DNA from: Symbiodinium natans
Taxonomy: Eukaryota; Sar; Dinophyceae; Suessiales; Symbiodiniaceae
Length of the DNA stretch: 64,000 nt
Assembly: GCA_905221605.1 (NCBI GenBank)
Contig: CAJNDS010000314.1
Location: 104,801-168,800, forward strand
Direction of reading: 5' to 3'
Of this stretch, positions 28,407 to 48,157 are shown one piece after another. The translations under genes were made by a program, and so were the position numbers. Position 1 is the stretch's first letter. Every line of letters begins with the position of its first letter. Below the pieces are notes generated by a model. That model saw only the letters and a program-made list of their open reading frames with translations, did not search any database and was not told the DNA's origin.

Positions 28407-31400
28407 AATCTTGGCTCAGATTTCTTTTCTCGATTTTGGCATACGGCTCTCTTGCCATCAATTCGGCAGCCCTTGAAGATGTCCGCAGGGGCCGATTTCA
28501 CGGAAATGGCCGGGAAGGCGATCAAGGATGCCGTGCGCCTGGCCCGGGACAGGGGCCATCTCCAGCTGGACCCGGCGCACGTCTTTGCTGTCCTTGTCAA
28601 GGAGAGGAGCACCCTGCCGGCGCAAGTGCTCTCGCGGCTGAATGGCGACAGCCAGGAGGTGGCCAAAGGCTGTGACCGACTTTTGAGCAGCTTCAGCTCC
28701 CAGAGCCCGGCGCCAGAGGACATTGCCCCGAACAACGCCATGCGCGGTACCCTTGCACAGGCAGAGAGGCTGAGGGCTGCCAGCGGCGACAGCTACCTCA
28801 GCCTGCCCGACCTTTTCCTAGCACTGCTGAAGCAGAAGTCGCTGAGAGAGGTCGTGTCTTCAGCGGGCTACAGCATTTCGGCTGTGGAGAAGTCCATCCA
28901 GGAAGTCCGAGGATCACGGAAAGTGGACAGCCAGACCGGCGACGAGAACTTCGAGGCCCTGTCCAAATACGGCAGGGACCTCGTGGCCGATGCGGAGAAC
29001 GGCAAGCTCGACCCCGTCATCGGGCGCGATGATGAGATCCGGCGCGTCGTGCAGGTCTTGGCTCGGCGCACCAAGAACAACCCTATCCTGGTTGGAGATC
29101 CAGGCGTTGGGAAGACTGCCATTGCCGAGGGCCTGGCGCAGCGTGTCGTGGTCGGGGACGTCCCCGAAGCGCTGCAGGGCTGCCGCATCGTCGCCCTCGA
29201 CGTCGGAGCCCTGATTAGCGGGGCCAAGTACCGCGGCGAGTTCGAGGAGAGGCTGAAAGCAGTGCTCCAAGAAGTCAAGGATGCCGAGGGAAGAGTTGTC
29301 CTCTTCATCGACGAGGCGCACCTCTTGATAGGCGCGGGAAAAACGGATGGAGCCATGGACGCGGCAAACCTCCTCAAGCCCATGTTGGCGCGCGGAGAGC
29401 TCCGCTGCATCGGGGCCACGACGATGGACGAGTACCGGCGGTACATCGAAAAGGATGCTGCCCTGGAGAGACGTTTCCAGCAGGTCCACGTGGAAGAGCC
29501 TTCCGTGCAGACCGCCATCACCATCCTGCGTGGCTTGAAGGATCGGTATGCAGCCCACCACGGTGTGAGCATCCAGGATGCTTCGCTCGTTGCCGCGGCG
29601 ACACTGTCCAGCCGGTATATCACTTCCCGATTTCTCCCCGACAAGGCCGTGGATCTTCTGGATGAAGCTTGCTCCAAGATCCGTGTGCAGCTGAGCTCTC
29701 AACCAGAGGCCATCGACAGCCTGGAGCGCCGGCGGCAGTACCTGGAAGTGGAGGTGAAAGCGCTCAGCAAGGAGAAGGACCACGGCTCCAAGACGCGGCT
29801 TGCAGAGGCCCAGAAGGAGCTCTCAGCCGTCTCCGAGCAACTTGCACCACTGCGAGCCCGTTACCAGCAGGAGCGAGAGCTCATTGACGACTTGCGCAAG
29901 GCCAAGCAGAAGCTGCAGGACCTGAAGAGGAAGCTCGAGGTCATGGAGGCGCGCCACGATGTCGACGCTGCCGCGGATCTTCGCTACGACGCCATCCCGG
30001 GGGTGCAGCAACGCATCCGCGACCTGGAGGCCAAGAAGAAGGAGCAGGAAGACGACTCTGAGAGCCCGCTTCTTGTCGAGACCGTGACCCCTGCCCACAT
30101 CGCCGAGGTGGTCTCCCGCTGGACTGGCATTCCGGTGTCCAAGCTCTCGCAGGGGGAGAAGGCCAAGCTCTTGAATCTGGAGGCGGAGTTGAACCAGCGC
30201 GTCATCGGACAGGAGGAGGCGGCCGCTGCTGTGGCGCGCGCCGTGCTGCGCAGCGCCGCCGGCCTCGCGCGGCGGAACCAGCCCACGGGCTCCTTCCTCT
30301 TCGCTGGGCCCACAGGGGTCGGAAAGACCGAGCTGGCAAAGGCGCTGGCCGCAAACCTCTTCGACAGCGAAGCGCGGATGATCAGGTTTGACATGTCCGA
30401 GTACATGGAGCAGCATGCCGTCTCAAGGCTTATCGGTGCGCCCCCGGGCTATGTGGGACACGAGGCTGGTGGCCAGCTAACGGAGGCTCTGCGTCGTCAT
30501 CCCTACAGTGTGGTCCTCTTCGACGAGATGGAGAAGGCGCACCCGCAAGTTCTCAATGTGCTGCTGCAGCTCCTCGACGACGGCCGCATCACCGACAGCC
30601 ACGGCAGGACCGTGAGAAGACGAAGGGCTTGGCCGGCTTAGCCTTAGTCCCAGAAAAGCTGTCTTTGAGTCATTGAGCATCGCACGCCGCAACGATATGC
30701 AGCGATGTTAGCTGCCGATGGTTGCTAGATGTTGTTAGGCTAGGTGTGCAGCTAGGCAGATTTAGGCTCTGCTTGCCCTCAGGACGGTGGACTGCACAAA
30801 CTGTGTGGTGATCATGACCAGCAACCTCGGCTCAGAACATCTCATGGCAGAGGCTCGGCATGGGCTTGGGCTGGAGAAGGCGCGCTCCATGGTGCTGCAG
30901 ACGATCCGACGGTCGCTGAGGCCAGAGTTGCTGAATCGCCTGGACGACGTCGTTGTCTTCAGCCCACTGTCTGGTGACGTTCTCCGCCAGGTCGTGCGGC
31001 TGCAGCTTGCGGATGTCGTTCACAGGTTGGACGAGCTCGAGGTGACCATGCACATCACCGACGCAGCTGTGGACCACGTACTGACGGCTGCCCACGACCC
31101 AGAAATGGGGGCTCGGCCACTGAAGCGCTACATGGAGCGACATCTGGTCTCGCGCCTCAGCACTCTGATCCTCGAAGATAAGCTGCCCGGTGGCAGTTCG
31201 GTCACCATCGACTGGAAGACCATTGGAGGGCGAGGTGATTGGGACTTCGATGTGGCCAGCAGTCTGAAGAGGCAGCGCACTGCTGAGCACGGATACGCAA
31301 AGTTGTAGGGTCGAGAGACGGATGCGCCGCAGCGTTAGCTCTGGGGTGCGTGTCTGGCCGTGAGTTTTGAGTGTTGAGATCCCACCTTGTACAGCTTGGA

Positions 31401-31714
31401 GATCCCATCTGGGGCACATATTGCATATAGGTCCCAGATATGTATCGAATTTGATCAGGCCGAGTGAGGCCCCATGACGCCGGCAAAGCACAGAACCGGG
31501 CCACAGCCAGGAAGAACGTAGTGAAGTCACCATGCATGAACACTGCTTACTTGCTTTGAGGCGATCGCGTGGACTGTACAGGGCCGCTGCCATGTCTCAC
31601 TTTGGACCTTCGACAGCAGGTTGCCGACAACCGCTGTGCAATTCAATTTTGTTTGTTTCAGTTGCTTGAGACTTATGACTACTTATGAGGCTGGAACATG
31701 CCTCCAAATACCTG
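28407..31714 (+). repeat. Segmental duplication, copy 2
   Basis: Matches 14339-17645. The left break lies inside the 5' leader (GAATCTTGGCTCAG here, GCATCTTGGCTCAG in copy 1); the right break is near CCTCCAAATACC. Confidence 0.95.
28479..31308 (+). CDS. clpB: ClpB/Hsp100 disaggregase, copy 2
   Basis: Exons 28479-30607 and 30783-31308 encode 884 residues, differing from copy 1 by one amino acid that I could find (Glu94 to Gln, in the Clp-N domain). I count more than a dozen silent differences in the coding part and about three in the 175-nt intron (30608-30782). All nucleotide-binding motifs match copy 1, and the GA-AG intron with CAGGACNGTG at both edges is kept. The strong excess of silent changes indicates that both copies are under selection, or that gene conversion keeps them alike. 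The role is ATP-driven rescue of aggregated proteins with Hsp70. Confidence 0.96.
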
Positions 31715-32452
31715 CATGTGACATCATGCCCTGAGCTAAACAGCAGTGGAGATGTAAGGTGCCGCCAGCGCTGGACCAGCAGAGTCTGCCCGATGTGCCA
31801 ATGTTTGAAGCAACGTTGAAAAGCCAGGCAAGCCCCATATGGATCCTTTGGCGATTGACGGATGTGATTGGGTGTCAACCTCGGAGCAGTCGTTGCAGAA
31901 GCAGTGTGTCTACCGTGCGTCGCCATGGCCTTGCCGTGTGTTGAACTCTAAAACTCGGCACCACCGCGAGCCTTGATACTTTCGCGCCCCCCCCCCCCCA
32001 GGTCGTGGTAAACGGCTCCGGGCGAAACCAGGCCACCCTGGCCACCTCAACTGTTGAAGCTGGATCTCGGGAGTGTTCATGGTTGTTCAACGCGACCAGG
32101 GTTCAAGGGGTTGTGTTTCACGGTAGCTTCAGAGGAGCGAGGACCCCCAAAGTGGGATTCTGTAGAATTTCTGAAGCCCAAAAGAGGTGTGGAGTGGGAG
32201 GCCTAGACCCGTCCCAAACTCCTAAAAAGGATGTTCTAGGAAGTCAAGCAGAGACAGGGAGTGGGAAGGAAGAAGTGAGCCATCGTGGGCATTGCTGCTC
32301 AGAGCAGAGTGTGTGCTTTGCACAGGACAATGGCGATCGGCAGCTCTCCCTGAAGAAAGAGGCAAGAGGTGTATGGGGGAGTTGATTACAAGCTATTTGG
32401 TAAGTTCTCTGATGGGCGTGCTCAGACTTAGGGGCCGCTTTAAAATGGGTGG
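31715..32452. other. No confident gene; C15 run at 31985
   Basis: After the poly-C run a plus-strand frame (32005-32385) reads VVVNGSGRNQATLATSTVEA and could be an exon with acceptor CCCCAG at 32001. No domain and the right border is unclear. Confidence 0.3.
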
Positions 32453-32567
32453 TCTCCAAACTTAAGGTACGTTCTTGGGGTCCTTATTATAAGAGACTCC
32501 TACTATTAGGGGGTTCATTTTAGGGGTCCCCCTATTTTCCGTAAACCCCCAAATAAGGGACCATCAC
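32453..32567 (+). mobile_element. Family D element D2
   Basis: GGTACGTTCTTGGGGTCCTT, then GGGGTCCCCCTATTTTCCGT and AAACCCCCAAAT. Aligns with the copies at 57156 and 63048. Confidence 0.8.
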
Positions 32568-32604
32568 TTTGAGAAGTGACCACCTCGTTTTTGCCCTGCT
32601 CCAG

Positions 32605-32661
32605 GGGGGTGCTGAGGCCGCAGGGTGCGGTGTCGGGGTCAAAGCTTGGGATCGGTACCGG
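32605..32661 (+). CDS. Candidate exon GGAEAAGCGVGVKAWDRYR
   Basis: 19 codons between a GCTCCAG acceptor and CGG|GTAGTG donor, phase 0 at both ends. Element A5 begins 3 bp into the intron. Confidence 0.5.
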
Positions 32662-32664
32662 GTA

Positions 32665-32779
32665 GTGCTTGGAGGTTCATGAGTAGATAGAAGTGGGGTT
32701 ATAAGTAGGGTAGTTCTACTTGTAACCTTACGCAAGGCACTTGTAGCCCTGCTCATAACTACCCATGAACCTCCAAGTA
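32665..32779 (+). mobile_element. Family A element A5
   Basis: GTGCTTGGAGGTTCATGAG at the left pairs with TACCCATGAACCTCCAAGTA at the right. Confidence 0.92.
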
Positions 32780-32857
32780 GGGCTTGGGATGTTTTGGAGC
32801 CTGGTGCTTTCTGGGGTGGGGGTGTGGGGCACTGGACATGGAAGGGGCTTTGTGCAG

Positions 32858-33007
32858 ATCCTGGGCCCTCGGGCGAATCGTTGCGAGGTATGGCTGATGC
32901 GCATCTGCCAGCGGAAGACTGCGGCGACGATCGCGTGCCAGCTGGAGGAGCCACGGTGTCTGCTGTACGACACCTCAGAAGATTTGCATGGCAATGGGCT
33001 GCTGTAA
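32858..33007 (+). CDS. Candidate terminal exon (ILGPRANRCEVWLMRICQRK)
   Basis: After a TTGTGCAG acceptor the frame continues TAATIACQLEEPRCLLYDTS and stops at TAA 33007. The phase matches the exon at 32605, so the two may be the end of one gene. A second frame is also open here, so confidence is limited. Confidence 0.4.
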   Translation: MLGPRANRCEVWLMRICQRKTAATIACQLEEPRCLLYDTSEDLHGNGLL

Positions 33008-33049
33008 TTGCGGCCGTGTGATTCTTCAGATTTCTACAGGTCTGTGTTC

Positions 33050-33220
33050 TGTTTGTTTGTTTGTTTGTTTGTTTTCCTAAACCCGAAGGGCCTAAACCCT
33101 AAACCTTGAACCCTGAAACCCTAAAGCCCTAAGCCCGAAACCCTAAACCTTAAACCCCAAACCCTGAACCCTAAGGCCCAAAGCCCTAAACCCCAAAGCC
33201 CTAACCCCTAAACCCTCAAG
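33050..33220 (-). repeat. TTTG microsatellite and degenerate CCCTAAA array
   Basis: Six TTTG units, then about 20 degenerate units (CCCTGAA, CCCGAAA, CCCCAAA, AAGCCCT). Confidence 0.85.
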
Positions 33221-34079
33221 GACCAAGGCGAAGGAATGGATGCTGAGACCATCGAGGCTCTTTGCTCGGAGGCGTGGTGCGCCTGCTCGTGGCTTGGAAG
33301 CTAAGGCTACGGACGATATACATGTGTGGGGCGCATACCATCAAAGAGTAGGATATGGTATCGTATTATATTCATATATATATATATAATTCATATATGC
33401 ATGTATGTAATATACAGGACATACAATGTAATACATACATATATATATATATCATATACAGAATATGCAGCTCGTAGCAGGCTTTGATGTGCTTTGTATT
33501 GTCTCGCTCAAGTCACGAGTAGCCTCGACATGAAGAGTCTGGAAAGGCCTAAACCTCGACCACAGACATTGGGACATATTCAAAGAAGGATAACATGAAA
33601 TAGCATGTGTTAAGAAAATGTAGAATGCAGCTCAAAGGCTTAGGATGACACGCAGCCAGCTGCTGCTACCACCCGGCATGAGTGCAAAATCTAAACAACG
33701 AGGCCCTGAGAGATTTAGGGTTCAGGGTTTAGGGTCTGAATATCACTGACACAAATACCGCGCCCTTGCCGGGCATCGCTGACACAACTACCCGTACGCG
33801 ACACCAACCCACTTCAAAGCACCTAAGCCACCAAGACAGCATCGACAACTCAGTGCCAGCAATGCGGCTGATGCAGCCCTGCTGACGTCACTCGTAAGGC
33901 ACGAGAGACCTGGCTCTGGAGTTGGATAGGATTCTGGAAGTCCCAGAGGGTTTAGGGTTGAGGGTTTAGGGTTGTAGGTTTTTGTGGGCTCTGGTAGGTT
34001 GGGAGTCCAAGTTCTGAGGGTCTGAAGCGAAGTGGCGTAGTATGGCTTAGTGTTCTCGAACAGCTCTGTGCTAGGTGCG
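33221..34079. other. No confident gene; TA-rich stretch 33360-33460
   Basis: Contains a possible exon at 33233-33300 (GEGMDAETIEALCSEAWCAC), a TA-rich microsatellite and two short telomere-like runs (33715-33738, 33950-33976). Confidence 0.35.
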
Positions 34080-43480
<9,401 letters not shown>

Positions 43481-43527
43481 TCCGAAAGGCTGCTGGGTCC
43501 CAGGGTGCCACAGCCTGAAATCAGGCT

Positions 43528-43647
43528 CCACTTGGAGGGCTCATTTGGGTAGTTATGAGTGGGATTAGAAGTAGGATAACTATACTGATAACCTTATTTC
43601 GGGGCACTTATAACCCTACTTATAATTACTCATATGAGTCTCCAAGC
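43528..43647 (+). mobile_element. Family A element A11
   Basis: CACTTGGAGGGCTCATTTGG at the left pairs with CATATGAGTCTCCAAGCA at the right. Lies 48 bp beyond the ERV46 stop codon. Confidence 0.88.
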
Positions 43648-43663
43648 ATGGCAAGCTGTTCAG

Positions 43664-43756
43664 CCCGTTGCTGGCCGTTTTCTGCCGGCCAGGGACGAGA
43701 TTCCGTGGCGCAAGTGGGCGGCAGAACTCCATCCAGCTGTGTGCTCCTCTACTTAA
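43664..43756 (+). CDS. Candidate terminal exon PVAGRFLPARDEIPWRKWAA
   Basis: Starts after GCTGTTCAG and continues ELHPAVCSST to TAA 43756. The upstream intron would contain A11. Unidentified; other frames are open here too. Confidence 0.4.
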   Translation, partial: PVAGRFLPARDEIPWRKWAAELHPAVCSST

Positions 43757-44164
43757 AAGCTCCCAAGGCCCCTTTTCGTCGGGGTTCTGTAAGGCCCCCA
43801 CGCCGTCCCGGGATTCTGTCTTTGAGCGCTCAAAGTGATTTACTTAATGCCCTTCGCGCCGATATCCCGTGCAGATGGGGAAAAAGGGCTGAAAAGGAGC
43901 ACTTGAGCTTGCGTGGTGAGGATCACAGGGGTTGCCTAGACAGCTCATCCTGAAACTCCGGTAGGACTGCTACATTGATGACTGCTTTCGCTGCATCTTT
44001 CGCATCAGCCAGAGAAGTTCATGGCAGCTGCAGCATGTAGCTCTTCACCCCGAATGGCACTCTTCGCCCTTGCAGGTCGAGGTCTTGAGAGCCAGTTTGG
44101 GCATGCATTGGACGTGGTTCCAAGAGGAGCACGCGGCTTCACCAAGCTGCAGAACTCTGTCTGG

Positions 44165-44298
44165 TTATGGAGGTTCATGGGTATCTTTCTTCAGGGTTAT
44201 AAGTTATAAATACCTTACAAAAGATTATAACCTGTTATAGCCACTAGCTACCTTACTCTACAACCCCCCCTTCTAACCACCCATGACCCTCCACGTAC
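44165..44298 (+). mobile_element. Family A element A12
   Basis: TTATGGAGGTTCATGGGTA at the left pairs with CACCCATGACCCTCCACGTA at the right. The core is diverged. Confidence 0.85.
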
Positions 44299-44305
44299 GT
44301 CACAG

Positions 44306-44383
44306 GAGCTGCTGGCCGGGCGCTACGATGCACAGCTCTCTGGTGAGGCCTCGGATGGGCACAGCCCGGGCGCCCAGCCTTGA
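44306..44383 (+). CDS. Candidate exon ELLAGRYDAQLSGEASDGHS
   Basis: Starts after GTCACAG, 8 bp beyond A12, and reads to TGA 44383. A GTGAGG donor-like site lies inside, so the true exon may be shorter. Unidentified. Confidence 0.45.
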   Translation, partial: ELLAGRYDAQLSGEASDGHSPGAQP

Positions 44384-44422
44384 CGACTCCGAAGAAACCC
44401 TTCAACATTGAAACCCCTTTCT

Positions 44423-44850
44423 AGGGTTTAGGGTTTAGGGTGTAGGGTGTAGGGTTGCTGCGCCCCCGAAAACCCCTCAACGCCGACGCCAGCAAAACCT
44501 GTCTATGCAAGGCTTGGAAAACGTGCTCTTGCCCCCTTCAGCAGATGCCACCCTCGCCGTGTGGCGCTTGGCAAAAAAGGGTTAGGGTTTGCAGCAGTAT
44601 AGTGGCTCCGGATTTGCGGTCTAAGGCTATTTAGCGGTTTTGGGTTGACCCTAAACCCTAAACCCTAAACCCTAAACCCTAAAACCCTAAGAAGGGGGTG
44701 AGGGGGAGTTGAGGGGCTTCAAGAGTCAGGGAAGGCTAAAGATCCGAGCCCATGCGCAGCTGCAGAACCGCTCGGCCTTGAACCCTGAGCCCTAAACCCT
44801 AAACCCTAAACCCTAAACCCCAAACCCGAAACCTCAAACCTCAAACCTCA
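44423..44850. repeat. Three telomere-like arrays with unique spacers
   Basis: 44423-44455 (TTTAGGG), 44648-44692 (CCCTAAA) and 44779-44850 (CCCTAAA with AACCTCA). The spacers 44456-44580 and 44693-44778 may hold exons, but several frames are open. Confidence 0.8.
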
Positions 44851-45179
44851 CTGGCTCCAGGCCGGCGCGGATGCCTCCGTGGCCAAAGTTTGCAGAAATC
44901 GGTGCTGCTCTTGGCTGCGACATTTACAACAATCACGCTGGCTTGGCATGGCTGGCCACGCACTTCACTGATTTGGGTCGTCCAGAATCCAGAAGCTGTG
45001 ACGCTTACATCCTGTGTAGAAGCATTCGAGATCCTTTGCGGTGAATCTCCAGGCGTTCGCCCAACTCGAGCGCGAGGCCAGGCATCAGAAAGCCACAGAA
45101 ATGTAAGGAGTACCAGGCTGATCTCCAAACCCAAGTTGGTCCTAGATTCTTGAGAGATTTTGGACGCCTTCTTCAAGGG
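44851..45179 (+). other. Likely coding segment, frame unresolved
   Basis: Three frames are open. One reads KFAEIGAALGCDIYNNHAGL, which looks most like protein. The minus-strand ORF here is probably its shadow. Confidence 0.35.
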
Positions 45180-45219
45180 CCCTAAGCCCTAAACCCTAAA
45201 CCCTAAACCCTAAACCCTG
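45180..45219 (-). repeat. Telomeric array CCCTAAA
   Basis: Five to six units. Confidence 0.92.
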
Positions 45220-45238
45220 CCTTCGATGCCCCTGTCAG

Positions 45239-45308
45239 GTCCACCCCGAAGATGCAATCAAAGCTATCGCCCCAGGGTGGGCCGAGATCTCCACAGGCGC
45301 CCTTCTTA
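45239..45308 (+). CDS. Candidate exon VHPEDAIKAIAPGWAEISTG
   Basis: 23 codons after a CCTGTCAG acceptor, ending where a TTTAGGG array begins. Strong coding character. Together with the exons at 45415, 45578 and 47107 it may form one gene whose introns are nearly pure telomeric repeat. Unidentified. Confidence 0.6.
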
Positions 45309-45414
45309 GGGTTTAGGGTTTAGGGTTTAGGGTTTAGGGTTTAGGGTTTAGGGTTTAGGGTTTAGGGTTTAGGGTTTAGGGTTTAGGGTTTAGGGTTTAG
45401 GGTTTAGGGTTTAG
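45306..45414 (+). repeat. Telomeric array TTTAGGG (whole intron)
   Basis: About 15 units with nothing else between two exons. It ends in TTTAG, the presumed acceptor. Confidence 0.97.
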
Positions 45415-45478
45415 TGCCTTGCCCCACCCTCCTGCTTTGCCACTGCACTGGTCCCGTGCAATTCTTTGAAGGGCTCGG
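45415..45478 (+). CDS. Candidate exon CLAPPSCFATALVPCNSLKG
   Basis: Flanked directly by a TTTAGGG array at the left and a CCCTAAA array at the right. Open without stops in this frame. Unidentified. Confidence 0.45.
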
Positions 45479-45483
45479 AAAAA

Positions 45484-45574
45484 ACCTAAACCCTAAACCC
45501 TAAACCCTAAACCCTAAACCCTAAACCCTAAACCCTAAACCCTAAACCCTAAACCCTAAACCCTAAACCCTAAG
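45484..45574 (-). repeat. Telomeric array CCCTAAA (whole intron)
   Basis: About 13 units, ending CCCTAAGCAG, the acceptor of the next exon. Confidence 0.97.
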
Positions 45575-45577
45575 CAG

Positions 45578-45629
45578 GTAGAGAAGAAGCTGGACATCCC
45601 CCAGGAGGCCAAGATGTGGTTAGAGTTCG
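45578..45629 (+). CDS. Candidate exon VEKKLDIPQEAKMWLEF
   Basis: 17 codons bounded at the left by CCCTAAGCAG and at the right by AAACCC of the next array. Charged helical sequence, typical coding. Unidentified. Confidence 0.6.
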
Positions 45630-45647
45630 AAACCCAAAAAAAAAGCC

Positions 45648-45755
45648 CTAAACCCTAAACCCTAAACCCTAAACCCTAAACCCTAAACCCTAAACCCTAA
45701 ACCCTAAACCCTAAACCCTAAACCCTAAACCCTAAACCCTAAACCCTAAGCCCTC
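45648..45755 (-). repeat. Telomeric array CCCTAAA
   Basis: About 15 units. Confidence 0.97.
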
Positions 45756-45989
45756 AACTGAAGGTGCTGAAGGCCAGCTACTGACCGCGAGGTGTGGAGA
45801 GCTGCCGAGAGGCACCGCAAGTCAAACTTTTTCGGCGCAGCCTTGCCTCGACCTGAGCGAGTGTGATTGCGCCCGCCGCTTTTTTGGGTTTTGCCGCTCT
45901 TTTGGCATTTGGGGTTGCGGAAGTCTTTCACGTGCGCGATTCTCACACACCCCGTTCCGCGCCTGTGGCAGCTCGCTGAGCCGTAAACC
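45756..45989 (+). other. Open segment between arrays
   Basis: One plus frame is open throughout (EGAEGQLLTARCGELPRGTA and on) and stops at TAG 45989. The Cys/Phe-rich second half is not convincing. Confidence 0.3.
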
Positions 45990-46055
45990 TTAGCCCCTAA
46001 ACCCTAAACCTTAAACCTTAAACCCTAAACCCTAAACCCTAAACCCTAAACCCTA
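45990..46055 (-). repeat. Telomeric array CCCTAAA
   Basis: About nine units, two of them CCTTAAA. Confidence 0.95.
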
Positions 46056-46180
46056 GATCATGTGCGCAGTCGAGGCTGCAATCCTCAGAGGCATCCGGAG
46101 CAGTCGTCGGTCTCCTGACCTTCATGGAGGCTCGCCGGACGCCGGACTCCGGAATGTTGGATCCTCTGCAGTTTGGGGCC
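46056..46180 (+). CDS. Candidate exon IMCAVEAAILRGIRSSRRSP
   Basis: An open frame between two CCCTAAA arrays, beginning after CCCTAG. Moderate coding character. Unidentified. Confidence 0.35.
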
Positions 46181-46265
46181 CTAAACCCTAAACCCTAAAC
46201 CCTAAACCCTAAACCCTAAACCCTAAACCCTAAACCCTAAACCCTAAACCCTAAACCCTAAACCC
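46180..46265 (-). repeat. Telomeric array CCCTAAA
   Basis: About 12 units. Confidence 0.97.
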
Positions 46266-46349
46266 TCTTGAGATGCTCCGGGGCGTTTCAACGGGATGGG
46301 GAGAATATTCGCGAAGCTGGGAGTCGGGAGTTAGGTTTTGACATGGGGG

Positions 46350-46488
46350 CGTCTCCGAAGTTAGGGGGTACCTTTTTGGGGTCTCTCACTCTTATTAGGG
46401 GGTCAAGGGTTTAGGGTTTAGGGTTTAGTACCCATACTTTTTGGGGACCTATATTGGGGGGTCCCCTATTTTCGTAAACCCCCACATG
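46350..46488 (+). mobile_element. Family D element D3 with internal telomeric array
   Basis: TCCGAAGTTAGGGGGTACCT at the left and GGGTCCCCTATTTTCGTAAA with CCCCCACAT at the right are the family D ends. A short TTTAGGG run (46404-46429) interrupts the middle. Confidence 0.82.
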
Positions 46489-46904
46489 GTACGTCAGATA
46501 CTTCACTTCAGGCAGGCTCCTGCCAGATCCCGTTAGAGATCGGCCAACAGCACCTTAGTTGATGAGTATTCGGTCCGAAGTTGCGCAACATCGATGATCC
46601 ACTTGTGGAAATGTTGAAGCAGAATCTTGACTAGGCGTGATGGAGTATTTGCAAGGTTACATGGCTGACTACAAACCCAAAGGAAGGGAAGATACCAACA
46701 TGCCTTGAAGCCCTGAAGCCCGAAAGCCTTTCTGGTTTAGGCTTAAGCCGATCAAAGCCCTTCAGCACGGTACCTTCTTGGGTCCGGGTCGCTTATTTTC
46801 GTAAACCCTGATAATCGTAACTTGTCTAAACTATTATCCCGTTTAAGGTTACTATGACAAGGCCTCCCAAAAAGGGGACCACCATGCAGAGAAGTGACCC
46901 TATG
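46489..46904. other. No gene recognised; partial family D sequence near 46790
   Basis: Unique DNA with an isolated family D terminus (TTATTTTCGTAAACCC, 46793-46809) and a GAGAAGTGACC word also seen at 32572 and 55023. Confidence 0.45.
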
Positions 46905-47012
46905 AGGGATTACGATATTAGGGGTACCTTATTGGGGTCCCTATCATAGCGGGCTCCTACTATTTGGGGATCTATATTGGGTGTCCCTTGTTTGCGTAAA
47001 TCCCCATATGTC
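46905..47012 (+). mobile_element. Family D element D4
   Basis: ATTAGGGGTACCTTATTGGG to GTCCCTTGTTTGCGTAAATC and CCCATATG. The right end touches a CCCTAAA array. Confidence 0.8.
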
Positions 47013-47014
47013 CC

Positions 47015-47104
47015 CTAAACCCTAAACCCTAAACCCTAAACCCTAAACCCTAAACCCTAAACCCTAAACCCTAAACCCTAAACCCTAAACCCTAAACCCT
47101 AAAC
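47015..47104 (-). repeat. Telomeric array CCCTAAA
   Basis: About 13 units, ending CCCTAAACAG, the acceptor of the exon at 47107. Confidence 0.97.
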
Positions 47105-47106
47105 AG

Positions 47107-47172
47107 GTCTACGAAGTCTTGAGCTTGGCCTTGACTTCTGCGGCCTTCTTCGCCTCGCTGCTGGTCCAAGAG
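47107..47172 (+). CDS. Candidate exon with membrane segment VYEVLSLALTSAAFFASLLV
   Basis: 22 codons, almost all hydrophobic, between CCCTAAACAG and GAG|GTGGGC. Likely a transmembrane helix of an unidentified membrane protein. Confidence 0.6.
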
Positions 47173-47186
47173 GTGGGCCATCCTCG

Positions 47187-47258
47187 GGTTTAGGGTTTAG
47201 GGTTTAGGGTTTAGGGTTTAGGGATTAGGGATTAGGGATTAGGGTTTAGGGTTTAGGC
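47187..47258 (+). repeat. Telomere-like array TTTAGGG/ATTAGGG
   Basis: Six TTTAGGG, three or four ATTAGGG, then two TTTAGGG units, showing local amplification of one variant. Confidence 0.95.
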
Positions 47259-47267
47259 TAGCTCGTT

Positions 47268-47362
47268 CTTAGTTGGTACTTTCAAATATATCACCCTGTA
47301 TGGCCTTTTCAGGGATTCTGCAGGGGCCCCAATCTTCCGAACTCCCTACAAAGAACCAAGAA
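47268..47362 (+). mobile_element. Possible family E-related element
   Basis: GTTCTTAGTTGGTAC at the left and CCCTACAAAGAACCAAGAA at the right are imperfectly complementary. Confidence 0.4.
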
Positions 47363-47371
47363 GTCTAGGGT

Positions 47372-47482
47372 TGAGTTTAGGGTTTAGGGTTTAGGGTTTA
47401 GGGTTTAGGGTTTAGGGTTTAGGGTTTAGGGTTTAGGGTTTAGGGTTTAGGGTTTAGGGTTTAGGGTTTAGGGTTTAGGGTG
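47372..47482 (+). repeat. Telomeric array TTTAGGG
   Basis: About 16 units. Confidence 0.97.
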
Positions 47483-47920
47483 CATCAGCTGTAGCCCTTC
47501 AAGGGTGGCTTCTGCTAGATGCCCGGTCGTGGGAACAACATGGAACCAGTCATCGGAGGACAGGCGGGATCCCTGAGAGTCATGGGAAGCAATGCGGTTG
47601 GGGCGCAGGAAAAGAGTGAGCTGGACCACCTCAGGCTGCCCAAGGAGCGCCAGGGCACATGTGCGTCAGGCAACAGAAGGCACAGGCCCTTAGGCTGCTG
47701 AAAGAGGCCGTTGCCGGGTTGCGGTTCAGAGCACTTGGGCTCCATGCGGGTCTTGCGCCGATGATGCAGGAGGCATAACCAGGGATAGTGGCGGAGGCAT
47801 AACCAGGCAGATTGGAACGTCACGTGTTGTCCTGCTTGCGTGCTTCTGCGATGGCCAGCGGTCAGGAGAAGATTTGGCGGCTGCTAGGCCAGGCCGCGCC
47901 TCTCTCTCTCTCTCTTTTTT

Positions 47921-47954
<34 letters not shown>

Positions 47955-48155
47955 TCTCTCTACCTGTCTCTCCCACTCTCTTTCCCCCTCCATGTTGGAC
48001 ATTGCCTGGAGCTGCAATACACATCTGCGCCAGGATCGCGGGGAACATGTCCAGGCTGGGGTGGGAGGTCTTCAGCACTTCATCAGAGCAATTACTGCAT
48101 TATTATTTTAAGGGGCTGCGCCCATGGGCGGGCAGCGCACGCAAAAGCCCGGGGC
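47483..48155. other. No confident gene; CT-rich tract 47900-47990
   Basis: Open frames on both strands at 47515-47823 cannot be told apart. A (CT)n/CTTTTTT tract follows. Confidence 0.35.
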
Positions 48156-48157
48156 GA

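Noticed and set aside
44841-45176. Minus-strand 111-codon ORF
   Set aside because: Overlaps plus-strand frames with better coding character; likely a shadow.
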